A DNA stretch of 64,000 nt from DASSBG01 sp963800395 (GTDB lineage Bacteria; Pseudomonadota; Gammaproteobacteria; Xanthomonadales; Rhodanobacteraceae): the NCBI GenBank assembly GCA_963800395.1, contig CAWDBD010000002.1, positions 186,001 to 250,000 of the forward strand, written 5' to 3'. Shown one piece after another: positions 1 through 9,200 of the stretch (within the stretch, counting starts at the first letter, position 1; the number at the start of each line of letters is the position of its first letter). The translations under genes and the position numbers were made by a program. Below the pieces are notes generated by a model, which saw nothing but the letters and a program-made list of their open reading frames with translations, did no database searches and was not told the DNA's origin.

Positions 1-1299
1 GCCAAGGGCAAGTTGGCCCGGTTCCATCGTGATGGCCAATCTGCACGGCGACTGATCACCACGGGCAGCACTGCCCGCAGTGATGAGGATGTCGCCGCAT
101 TGGCGCTGGAACGCAAGGAAGCATTGGCCGAAGACGTGCGCCTGCTGTATGTCGGCGTGACCCGGGCCAGGCATGCCTGCTGGATGAGCGTGGCGCCAGC
201 CGGAAGTGCCGCGCCTGAGCACAAGGACAAGGATGCCGATGACTACCCGCGCAAGCTGCTGGACTGGGTTCTGGGCGATGGCGTCGACGGCGCTGTGCTG
301 GCTCATGCGGCTCCTGACGTCGTCGCCTGCCAGGCCATGCCGTGCGAGTCCGGTGGCACGGCGCGCCTTCGGCAAGAACCGACGTCCGGCCAGGCGCGTC
401 AGTTCAACCGCATACTGGCGCGCGACTGGTGGGTGCACAGCTTCTCCCAGCTCAATCGTGGCGAGCGCGAACTGCAGGTTGATGCGGCAGCCGACCATGA
501 CGATGCCGCCGTGCCCGTGATTGCGTCAGCCGATGTCGTGGAAGTGGCAAGCCGGCCGCGTGGTGCGGATTACGGCAATGCCGTGCACGGCATTCTGGAA
601 CACGCCGACTTTGCGGCGTGGCGTGATGCCGAGACGATTCCCGAGAGCCAGGTTTCACTGTTGCAGCAGCAACTGCGCCAGGCCGGATACAGCGGCCGCG
701 AACTGGATCAGGCACAGGCGGCCACCGCGCGCATGTTGCGGGACAGTTTCAACGCCGCATTTCTTGGTGAGTCACGTCTGGTGGATCTGCCACCGTCTGC
801 ACGGTGTGCCGAAATGCGCTTTCATTTCGGCATGGCCGGCGCCGATACCGACAAGCTGCTGGCCCTGTTGCATGAGCACGGCTACCAGCATGAGCGCCAT
901 CAGTTTGCGCGCCTGCGCGGTCCCTTGCGCGGTCTGATGCACGGCATCATCGATCTGGTCTGCCTGCACGACGAGCGCTGGTGGGTGGTCGACTACAAGA
1001 CCAATCATCTGGGCGATCGCTACGCCGATTATGGCCAGGCCGGCATGCAGGGCGCCATCGACCTGCACAGCTATGACCTGCAATACCTGATCTACAGCGT
1101 CGCCGCCCATCGCTGGCTGCGACAGATCGTGGGCGACAGCTACGACTACGCGCGCGACTTCGGTGGCGTGCGCTATTTGTTCCTGCGCGGCATGCATCCC
1201 GCGCGGGAGGGGTCGGGCGTATTCTGCGACAAGCCATCCACAGAATTGATCGAAGCGCTGGACGATTTGCTGGCCGCCCCGGGCAGGGTGGCGGCATGA
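1..1299 (+). CDS. recB: Exodeoxyribonuclease V subunit beta (RecB), 3' part only
   Basis: C-terminal part of RecB, the helicase/nuclease subunit of RecBCD, which resects double-strand breaks and degrades linear foreign DNA. The reading frame is open from base 1, so the 5' end lies outside the window; about 432 residues are visible. Near the visible start is a UvrD-type motif VI (LLYVGVTRARHA). At about nt 985-1005 the nuclease motif DYKTN, holding the metal-binding Asp and Lys, is intact, preceded by the GNAVHGILE helix typical of the RecB nuclease domain. The stop overlaps the recD start by 4 bp (ATGA), so the two are probably translationally coupled. Clear assignment. Confidence 0.95.
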   Translation, partial: AKGKLARFHRDGQSARRLITTGSTARSDEDVAALALERKEALAEDVRLLYVGVTRARHACWMSVAPAGSAAPEHKDKDADDYPRKLLDWVLGDGVDGAVLAHAAPDVVACQAMPCESGGTARLRQEPTSGQARQFNRILARDWWVHSFSQLNRGERELQVDAAADHDDAAVPVIASADVVEVASRPRGADYGNAVHGILEHADFAAWRDAETIPESQVSLLQQQLRQAGYSGRELDQAQAATARMLRDSFNAAFLGESRLVDLPPSARCAEMRFHFGMAGADTDKLLALLHEHGYQHERHQFARLRGPLRGLMHGIIDLVCLHDERWWVVDYKTNHLGDRYADYGQAGMQGAIDLHSYDLQYLIYSVAAHRWLRQIVGDSYDYARDFGGVRYLFLRGMHPAREGSGVFCDKPSTELIEALDDLLAAPGRVAA

Positions 1300-3164
1300 C
1301 GCGCCGCATGGACCCGCGTCTGGAACTGCTTGCACGCTGGCAGGCGCGTGGCAGCCTGCGCCCACTGGATATCGAGCTGGGGCGGCTGCTGCTGGAGCTT
1401 GATGGCAATGCGCCAGCCGAGCTTGGCCTTGCGGCGGCGGGCGCGTCCCTGGCCCTGTCCGAGGGCCATAGCTGTCTGGCGCTTGCACGTCTGCCCGAAC
1501 TGCTCGGTGCGCAGCCGGGCGAACTCCTCGACGTCGAGTCCTTGCGCCAGCTTCTGTTGGACAGCCGTCTGCTTGCCGGTCCCGACAGCGTTCAGTCGCT
1601 GCCCCTGGTGCTGGATGCAGACGACCGCCTGTACCTGCGCCGCTACTTCCGCTACGAGCAGCGGGTAGCCCGGTCCCTGCAAACGCGACTGGCTGCTCCG
1701 GTCGAGTTCTGGGCCGTGGATTCCGCGCGTGCCGTGCTCGGCAAGTACTTCGAGCTGGACCGCGAGCACGTTGACTGGCAGGCGATTGCGGTACTGGCCG
1801 GCCTGCAATCGCGACTGACCGTGATCACCGGTGGGCCCGGCACGGGCAAGACCACCACGGTACTGTGGCTGATGGCCGCGATGATCGAACTGGCTGTATC
1901 GGCGGGCAAGCCCGCGCCCCGCATCGTGCTGGCCGCGCCGACCGGCAAGGCCGCCGCACGCCTCGGCGAGTCGCTGCAGCAGCGCCGAGTCGATCTCGAC
2001 TGCAGCGCGTCAGTGCGCGAGGCCATTCCCGGCAGCGCCGCCACCTTGCACCGGCTGTTGGGCACGATTCCCGGCAGTACCCGGTTCCGCCACCATGCCG
2101 ACAATCCGATCGACGCGGATGTGTTGATCGTCGATGAGGCTTCGATGATCGACCTGCCCCTGATGGCGCGGTTGCTGGATGCGCTGGATGGCGACACGCG
2201 TCTGGTGTTGCTGGGCGACCGCAACCAGCTGGCCTCGGTGGAAGCGGGCAACGTATTGGCCGCCATCTGTGAGGCTGCAGGCACGCGCGGTGTTTCTGCA
2301 CCACGTGCAGGAAGGGTGAACGATGTCATTGGCGTGCAGCTTGCCGCTGATCCGCGGGCAACTGCCTTCTCCGACCAGGTCGTCGAGCTGCGCCAGAGCT
2401 GGCGCTTTGGCGAGCACAGCGGACTCGGCCAATTGGCGCAGGCCGTGCTGGCGGGTGACAGCGACGCGGTGATCGAAGGCCTGCGCGAAAAGCGCTATGC
2501 GGGTATCGACTGGCAGCACCATGATGATCCGGCACGCGCCGTGGTGGCGTCCCTGGGCGATCACTTCGCCGCCCTTGCCAGCGCGTCCGATGCCGGTGCG
2601 GCGCTGAAAAAGGTATCACAACGGGGCGTGTTGACCGCGCTCCGCGAGGGCAGCCACGGTTGCGATGCCATCAATGCGGGCATGGATCGCCACCTTGGTC
2701 TGCGCGCGGGCGTCGGATCGGCCCAGGCCTGGTACAAGGGGCGTCTGCTGCTGATTCAGCACAACGACTACGCCAACGCCCTGTTCAACGGTGATATCGG
2801 TATTGTCTGGCCGGATGCGGATGGTCGCCTTGCGGCCTGCTTCGCGCACGCCGACGGTATCCGTCGGCTACCCTTGTCCAGCCTGCCTGCGCACACCAGC
2901 GCCTGGGCCATGACGATCCACAAGAGCCAGGGGTCGGAATTCGACCGCGTCGACATCATCCTGCCCGGCACCGATGCCCGCGTACTCGGCCGCGAACTGC
3001 TCTACACGGCCATCACGCGCGCTCGCCAGGCCGTCACCCTGATCAGCAGCGAGCCCGTCCTGCGCCATGCCATTGATCGCAGCACGCGTCGCGACAGCGG
3101 CCTGGCGCAGATGCTGTTGAAGCCAGGACGCGTGCATGGAGAACCGGGAGTTGAAACCGCGTAG
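1296..3164 (+). CDS. recD: Exodeoxyribonuclease V subunit alpha (RecD)
   Basis: Superfamily 1B 5'-3' helicase subunit of RecBCD. 622 residues, close to the roughly 610 of the E. coli protein. Walker A GGPGTGKTTT lies near residue 178, Walker B VDEAS near 278, the motif V-like HKSQGSEFD near 543 and motif VI YTAITRARQ near 570. The N-terminal 170 residues form the RecB-interacting region. Its ATG overlaps the recB stop in ATGA. No recC is visible; in this lineage recC normally lies upstream of recB, outside the window. The gene is followed by about 100 bp without features before the convergent ispB. Confidence 0.95.
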   Translation: MTRRMDPRLELLARWQARGSLRPLDIELGRLLLELDGNAPAELGLAAAGASLALSEGHSCLALARLPELLGAQPGELLDVESLRQLLLDSRLLAGPDSVQSLPLVLDADDRLYLRRYFRYEQRVARSLQTRLAAPVEFWAVDSARAVLGKYFELDREHVDWQAIAVLAGLQSRLTVITGGPGTGKTTTVLWLMAAMIELAVSAGKPAPRIVLAAPTGKAAARLGESLQQRRVDLDCSASVREAIPGSAATLHRLLGTIPGSTRFRHHADNPIDADVLIVDEASMIDLPLMARLLDALDGDTRLVLLGDRNQLASVEAGNVLAAICEAAGTRGVSAPRAGRVNDVIGVQLAADPRATAFSDQVVELRQSWRFGEHSGLGQLAQAVLAGDSDAVIEGLREKRYAGIDWQHHDDPARAVVASLGDHFAALASASDAGAALKKVSQRGVLTALREGSHGCDAINAGMDRHLGLRAGVGSAQAWYKGRLLLIQHNDYANALFNGDIGIVWPDADGRLAACFAHADGIRRLPLSSLPAHTSAWAMTIHKSQGSEFDRVDIILPGTDARVLGRELLYTAITRARQAVTLISSEPVLRHAIDRSTRRDSGLAQMLLKPGRVHGEPGVETA

Positions 3165-3263
3165 GGTGGGTGCGGAGAAGCCTATCCCGTCGCCTCGAGC
3201 TCAATGCGCTGCACGCTTCCCGTAAAAGCCGTTGTGCACAAGCTCGCGTACCGCCGCCAGGTT

Positions 3264-4274
3264 TCAGTTGCGACGTTCCAGAGCGTAGTGCGCCAGTGCC
3301 GTCAGTGCGTCGCGCTGCGGCGAGCAGGGCAGCGCTGACAGGGCGTCGACCGCGCGTTCTGCGAAATCGTTGGCAATGGCGCTGGTGCGTTCCAGCGCGG
3401 TGCCTTCGCGGATGGCCGCGCTGATCTGCGGCAACACACTGACGTCGGCCTGTTCAATGGCCGTGCGCATCATCTCGGCTGTGGCTGCATCGGCTTCGGC
3501 CATGGCCAGGATCATCGGCAGGGTGGTTTTGCCTTCGGCCAGGTCGTCGCCGATGTTCTTGCCCAGGGTGGCGCTGTCGGCGGTGTAGTCGAGCAGGTCG
3601 TCGGCGATCTGGAAGGCATAACCCAGCTGCATGCCGTAACGGCGCAGTGCCTGAACCTGGGTGTCGGGCAGGCCGGCCAGCAGTCCGCCCAGCTCGGTCG
3701 CGGCGGCGAACAGTACGGCTGTCTTGCGCTCGATGACCTCGAGGTAGCTGTTCTGGTCGATGTCGGGCTTGCCGATGTTGAGCAGCTGCAGCACCTCGCC
3801 TTCGGCAATGATATTGGTGGTGTCGGCCAGTATTCGCATCACCGGCATCGAGTCCAGATCCACCATCAACTGGAAGGCACGCGAATACAGGAAATCGCCT
3901 ACCAGCACGCTGGCCGAGTTGCCCCACACGGCGTTGGCGGTCTGGCGGCCGCGCCTGAGGCCCGATTCGTCGACCACGTCATCGTGCAGCAGCGTGGATG
4001 TGTGGATGAACTCGATCACCGCCGCCAGCTTGATGTGCTTGTCGCCGCCGTAACCGGCCGCGCGTGCTGCCAGTACGTGCAGCATGGGTCGCAGGCGCTT
4101 GCCGCCGCCGCCGATGATGTGTTCGGCGATCTGGCCGATGAGCACCACGTCGGAAGCGAGACTGGTCCGTATCAGCGTATCGACTCGTGCCATGTCGGCT
4201 GCAGCCAGCTGCTGCACGGCATCCAGATCGATTGGCTTGGCAGTGGATTCGGCGGGAATTGTACTCATGTGCAT
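3264..4274 (-). CDS. ispB: Polyprenyl (octaprenyl) diphosphate synthase
   Basis: Trans-isoprenyl diphosphate synthase making the ubiquinone side chain by head-to-tail condensation of IPP onto farnesyl diphosphate. 336 residues. First Asp-rich motif DDVVD at 98-102, with the HTSTLLHDD context and following RRG; second motif DDLLD at 225-229. GGGGKRLRP near residue 55-63 is the IPP-binding loop. An alternative ATG lies two codons in (nt 4268); neither has a convincing Shine-Dalgarno. Family membership is certain. Chain length (C40) is inferred from similarity of layout to IspB and is not shown by the sequence. Confidence 0.92.
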   Translation of the reverse strand: MHMSTIPAESTAKPIDLDAVQQLAAADMARVDTLIRTSLASDVVLIGQIAEHIIGGGGKRLRPMLHVLAARAAGYGGDKHIKLAAVIEFIHTSTLLHDDVVDESGLRRGRQTANAVWGNSASVLVGDFLYSRAFQLMVDLDSMPVMRILADTTNIIAEGEVLQLLNIGKPDIDQNSYLEVIERKTAVLFAAATELGGLLAGLPDTQVQALRRYGMQLGYAFQIADDLLDYTADSATLGKNIGDDLAEGKTTLPMILAMAEADAATAEMMRTAIEQADVSVLPQISAAIREGTALERTSAIANDFAERAVDALSALPCSPQRDALTALAHYALERRN

Positions 4275-4402
4275 GGCTTGTCAGAACAGTGCTGATTATA
4301 CGGCCCGCAAGGCATTTGCCCATGCACTGATGCTCGTGCGGCATCGATTCTGACGGATGGCAAAGGGCAATACCTTATACTGGCGGTTTTGGAGATGCGC
4401 AA

Positions 4403-5584
4403 ATGACCAAGCTGACACGCCCGGAACTGAAGACCTCCCTGGCGCTGTCGGGAGTGGTTGGTTTGCGCATGTTCGGCCTGTTCCTGATTCTGCCGGTTTT
4501 TGCGGCCTATGCCAGCCGGCTGCCGAATGCGACGCCGGTACTGGTTGGCCTGGCGATCGGTATCTACGGCTTCGGCCAGATGCTTTTGCAGGTGCCGATG
4601 GGCTGGCTTTCCGATCGCGTGGGACGACGCCCCACGATTACACTCGGCCTGCTGATTTTTGCCGGCGGCAGTGTGCTCGCTGCGCTGGCACATGGCCTGG
4701 TTGGCATCATCGTTGGTCGTGCCTTGCAGGGAATGGGCGCGGTATCCGGCGCCAGCCAGGCACTGGCAGCCGACCACTCCCACGATGACAACCGCAGCAA
4801 GGTCATGGCCATCATTGGGATCAGTATCGGTCTGGCCTTCGTGCTGGCCATGATTGTCAGTGCGCCCCTGGCCAGCAGCCATGGCCTGGCCGGCCTGTTT
4901 GGACTCACGGCAATACTGGCGATTCTGGCCATCGTGTTTTTATGGTGGCTGGTGCCTGCCCCGCCGCAGCGCACGCAGCGCGCTGAACACTGGTCAGCCG
5001 TGTTGGGCATGATTGTCAGCCCCAGGTTGCTGGTTCTGAACGTTTCGGTATTCTTCATGCATGGCCTGCTGACGGCCTGCTTTGTCGCCATGCCGATGCT
5101 CATCGTGCGCGATGCCGGGATCTCGCTGGACAGCCAGTGGGAACTTTATCTGCCGGTGATGTTTGCCTCGGCTCTGGTCATGGGCGGCTTGCTCCGGCAT
5201 GTGCAAAGCGTGGCTGCCTCGATGCGGCTGATCCTGAGCTGTGCGCTGGTGCTGGTCCTGTCGCTGCTGGCCTTTGCCGGTGGCAGCCGCGAGGCCTGGC
5301 TGGTGTGGCTGGGTGCATTGCTGTTCTTCAGCGCCTTCAACCTGCTGGAGGCGACCCTGCCCAGCCTGGTATCACGCCTGGCGCCCGATCACATGCGCGG
5401 GGCGGCGCTGGGCGCCTATGCGACCTGCCAGTTCGGTGGTGCCGGACTCGGCGGGGTGCTGGGAGGGTTCGGTCTGCAGCATTTCGGGCTGTCCGGCCTG
5501 TTTGTGGGCGCGGCCGCGATCGCGTTTCTGTGGCTCGTGCTGCTGACGCGAGGCCAGCGGCTGGTTCTGAACCAGGCTCAGTAG
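4403..5584 (+). CDS. MFS transporter, YajR-like
   Basis: Major facilitator superfamily inner-membrane transporter of 393 residues with about 12 hydrophobic segments. Motif A, GWLSDRVGRRPT, lies near residues 69-80 in the loop between TM2 and TM3, and RALQGMGAVSGA matches motif B in TM4. The layout resembles E. coli YajR but the chain ends just after TM12, so the C-terminal soluble domain of YajR is missing. Substrate unknown; probably proton-coupled efflux. It lies directly before ssb, an arrangement I recall from xanthomonads, where uvrA is often the next neighbour; uvrA is not seen here. Confidence 0.88.
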   Translation: MTKLTRPELKTSLALSGVVGLRMFGLFLILPVFAAYASRLPNATPVLVGLAIGIYGFGQMLLQVPMGWLSDRVGRRPTITLGLLIFAGGSVLAALAHGLVGIIVGRALQGMGAVSGASQALAADHSHDDNRSKVMAIIGISIGLAFVLAMIVSAPLASSHGLAGLFGLTAILAILAIVFLWWLVPAPPQRTQRAEHWSAVLGMIVSPRLLVLNVSVFFMHGLLTACFVAMPMLIVRDAGISLDSQWELYLPVMFASALVMGGLLRHVQSVAASMRLILSCALVLVLSLLAFAGGSREAWLVWLGALLFFSAFNLLEATLPSLVSRLAPDHMRGAALGAYATCQFGGAGLGGVLGGFGLQHFGLSGLFVGAAAIAFLWLVLLTRGQRLVLNQAQ

Positions 5585-5676
5585 CAGGTAGCCGGCGTAG
5601 GCGTGCACTGACGGCAGAGTCCGCTACCCGCCCACGGTCGGACAGGCCACCGGCTGATGGTCGGCGCGCTCCGCTG

Positions 5677-5685
5677 TGCTAGCAT
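5677..5685 (+). promoter_or_regulatory. Extended -10 promoter candidate for ssb
   Basis: TGC-TAGCAT fits an extended -10 element (TGn then 4 of 6 matches to TATAAT) 41 bp before the ssb start. No good -35 is visible, which is tolerable for extended -10 promoters. No SOS (LexA) box was seen. Confidence 0.35.
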
Positions 5686-5725
5686 TTGCACCCCATCTGA
5701 AGCACTTTCAAAGCGAGGCAACCCC

Positions 5726-6190
5726 ATGGCACGTGGCGTCAACAAGGTCATTCTGGTCGGCAATCTTGGCGCCGATCCCGACAAGCGTTCCACCCAGGGT
5801 GGTACCACGATTACCACGCTCAGTGTGGCCACCAGTGAAACCTGGCGCGACAAGCAGACCGGTGAACAGCGCGAGCGTACCGAATGGCACCGTGTAAAGC
5901 TGTTCGGCAAGCTCGGTGATATTGCTGCAGACTACCTGGCCAAGGGTCGACAGGTTTATATCGAAGGCTCGATTCGCACCGACAAGTACACCGACAAGCA
6001 GGGCATCGAACGCTATGCGACCGACATCATAGCCAATGAAATGCAAATGCTTGGTGGCCCCGGGCAAGGCGGCTCGCAGGGCGGTGGCTATTCGGGAGGA
6101 TCCCGTCCGGCTTCCCCGGCACCGGCCTCCGGACCGGCGCCATCATCGGGCAACGACAACGGTTTCCAGGAAGACGATATTCCGTTCTGA
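5726..6190 (+). CDS. ssb: Single-stranded DNA-binding protein
   Basis: Binds ssDNA at replication forks and recruits repair proteins. 154 residues from ATG at 5726, which has a Shine-Dalgarno (GCGAGG) at a good distance. An in-frame ATG at 5657 would add 23 residues unlike any SSB and is rejected. The OB fold starts with ARGVNKVILVGNLG, followed by the TEWHRVKLFGKLG core. A Gly/Pro/Ser-rich linker leads to the acidic tip DDIPF, the conserved docking peptide for partner proteins. A strong terminator follows at 6218. Confidence 0.97.
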   Translation: MARGVNKVILVGNLGADPDKRSTQGGTTITTLSVATSETWRDKQTGEQRERTEWHRVKLFGKLGDIAADYLAKGRQVYIEGSIRTDKYTDKQGIERYATDIIANEMQMLGGPGQGGSQGGGYSGGSRPASPAPASGPAPSSGNDNGFQEDDIPF

Positions 6191-6217
6191 AGTTACCTGA
6201 GACCCACCGTGCGAATG

Positions 6218-6250
6218 CGAAACAGGGCGCCCGTGCGGCGCCCTGTTTCG
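6218..6250 (+). terminator. Intrinsic terminator after ssb
   Basis: Perfect 14-bp stem (6218-6231 with 6237-6250) and a 5-nt loop, followed by TTGTT. It lies between the ends of ssb and the convergent repeat protein and may act on both, though the T-rich tract favours the plus strand. Confidence 0.85.
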
Positions 6251-6264
6251 TTGTTGCCGACGCG

Positions 6265-9200
6265 CTAGCGCCGCCGGCTGCGACGGTACCTCAATGTCAC
6301 GCCCGCGCTTGTGGCCATCAGCAGGGCCAACAGGGCCAGCAGCCTGGCGTCCAGTGTCGGAACCTTCTGCGAAGGCGGCAGTGGTGGCGGACCGACCGTC
6401 AGGGTTGCCGAGGCCGGCCCGCTGTTGCCCAGCGAGGAAGTCAGCGCGCCGGAAACATTCGGGTAGCTCTGCACTGCCGTGGCGGTGACATCGACTTGCA
6501 GACTGCAGGTGGTACCGGCGGCCACGCTGCCGCCGCTGAGGGACACGGCGCCAGTGCTGGCCGTGGCCGAGAAGGTGCCGCCGCAAGTGTTCGACGCGTT
6601 GGCCGGGTCGGCCACCGTCAGTCCGGCGGGGAAGGCGTCGCTGAAGTCCAGGCCCGTTGCGGACTGCGGGCTGGCGCTGTTGTCGATGGTGAAAGTCAGT
6701 GTGCTGGTGCCGCCCGAAGGCATCGATGCTGGCGTGAAGGCCTTGCTGAATACCGGCGGCGGATACACGCTCAGGGTGGCGCTGGCTGGCCCGCTGTTGC
6801 CCAGTGAGGAGGTCAGGTCACCGCTCACGTTCGGATAGCGACCTGCGGTGCCGGCCGTGACATCGACCTGCAGGCTGCAGGTGGCGCCGGCCGCCACGCT
6901 GCCGCCAGCCAGCGAGACTGTGCCCGTGCCGGCCGCAGCCGAGAAGCTGCCGCCGCAGGTGTTTGTGGCATTGGCGGGGCTGGCCACGGTCGTGCCGGAC
7001 GGGAAGGCGTCGTTGAAGCCCAGTCCGGTGGCAGCTTGCGAACTGCTGCTGTTGTCGATGGTGAAGCTCAGCGTGCTGATGCCGCCGGCGAGGATCGTGC
7101 CCGGATTGAAGGCCTTGCTGAAGCCCGGTGCGGGCACCACGGTCAGGGTATCGCTGGCCGTGCCGCTGTTGCCCAGCGACGAGGTGAGGTCGCCGCTGGT
7201 GTTGACGAATGAGCCCGCTGCGTTCGTCACCACGTCGATCTGCACGTTGCAGCTGGCGCCGGCCGCCACGCCGGCGCCGTTGATCGACACGCTGCCGCTG
7301 CCCGCCGTCCCGGTCAGCGTGCCGCCGCTGCAGGTGGTCGAGGCATTGGCGGGGGTGGCCACGGTCATGCCGGCGGGCAGATTGTCGGTGAACGCCAGGG
7401 CGCTGGCCTGCACGGCGCTGGCGCTGTTGTCGATGGTGAATGTCAGCGTGCTCGGTACGCCGGCGCCGACCGTGCCCGGTGTGAAGGCCTTGTCGAACAG
7501 GGGCGGCGGTTCCACCGTCAGCGTGTCGCTGGCCGGGGCGGCACTGTGCAGTCCGTTGTCGGTCAGTTCGGTGGTGGTGTTGGTGTAGCTGCCGGGCGTT
7601 GCGGACGCCGGTATCTGCACTGTCACCGTGAACGAGCAGCTGGCGCCGGCGGCCAGGCCGGCGCCGCTTAGTACGATGCTGGAACTGCCGGTGAGGCTGG
7701 AGCCGCTGCCGCAGATGTCGTTGGCCGGGAGGCCGCTGGCGACCGTGCCTGCCAGCATGGCGCCCAGGTCATCGACAAAGCCCAGGCTGCCGGCGCTGGT
7801 GCTGGCGCTGAGATTGCGCAGGGTGAAGGTCAGGTCGACGCTTTGTCCGGCGCCCGCTGAGCTGGCAAAGGCCTTGCTGAATTCGATTGAATCCAGCTGC
7901 AGCGTGTCCGAGGCAGGGGCACCGGTCACCGCATTGCCGCCAACGGTGGCGGTCACCTGGCTGGTGGTGTTGACGATCTGCGTATCCACCGGTGCCGAGG
8001 CGGGCACCTGCAGCGTCACCTGGAAGGTGCAGCTTCCTGACGCAGGCAGGGTGCCCCCCGTAAGCGTGATCACGCTAGTACCGCTCAGCGTCGAGCCCGT
8101 GCCGCAGACATCGTTTTGCGGCAGGCCGGTGGCCACCAGCCCGGACAGGGCGGCATCGAGGTCGTCGGTGAAGCTGATCCCGGTGGTCGGCTGGGCGATA
8201 CCGTTGTCGAGCGTGAACGACAGGGTGACGGTATCACCCGGCGCAACCGGGTCGTCGGTGAACTGCTTGGTCAGGTACAGCGCATCGCTGATCTGCAGCG
8301 TGTCATGCGCCGGTGCCAGGGTCTGTGAATTGCCACCGTAGCTGGCGCTGACCGCGCTGGTGGTGTTGCCGTACTCGCCGTTGGCGGCTGCGGCCGGCAC
8401 CTGCAATGTGACGTCGAAGCCGCAGGAGCTACCGGCGGCGACACTGCCGCCTGTGAACACCAGCGTGCTTCCCGACAGGGAAATCTGCGAGCCGGTCCCG
8501 CAGATGTCGGTCATGGGCAGGCCGGTCGCGGTCAGGCCCGAGACCACGCTGTTGAGGTTGTCGGTAAAGGCGATGCCGGTGTAGTCGCCGGTGGTGCTGG
8601 CATTGTCCAGTTGGAAATGCAGCGTGACCGTGCCGCCGGCAACCACCGGGTCGTCGGTGAAGGTCTTGCTCAGGGTCAGGCCGCTGACGTCAAGCACAGC
8701 GCTCGCCGCCGGCGAGGTCACGGCCATGCCCAGTTCGCTGGCACTCACCTGGCTGGTGGTGTTGGTGTAGCTGCCCGGCGTGGCGCCGGCCGGCACCTGC
8801 ACGCTCACCTGGAACGTGCAGCTTGCGCCGGGGGCCAGGCTGGCGCCGCTCAGCGTGAGCGTGCTGGTGCCGCTGATCTGCGAGCCGCTGCCACAGATGT
8901 CGCTGGCGGGCAGCCCGACCGCGACCAGGCCGCTCAGAGCCGCGTCCAGATCATCGGTGAATGCGATGGCAGTCGCATCGCCGGGCGCATTGGTATCGGC
9001 CTGCAGCGTGAATTCGAGCGTGGCCGTGCCGCCGGCATCGACCGGGCTGTCGGTGAACGACTTGCTCAGCCGGGGCGCCGACACCACGGTCAGCGAATCG
9101 CTGGCGGCGGGCCCGGTGACCGGGCTGCCTGCGACCGTGGCAGATACGCTGCTGGTGGTATTGGTGTACGAGCCGCCGCGCGCGTCAGCAGGCAGCTGCA

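Noticed and set aside
5641..5725. SOS box upstream of ssb
   Set aside because: No CTGT-N8-ACAG match could be found.
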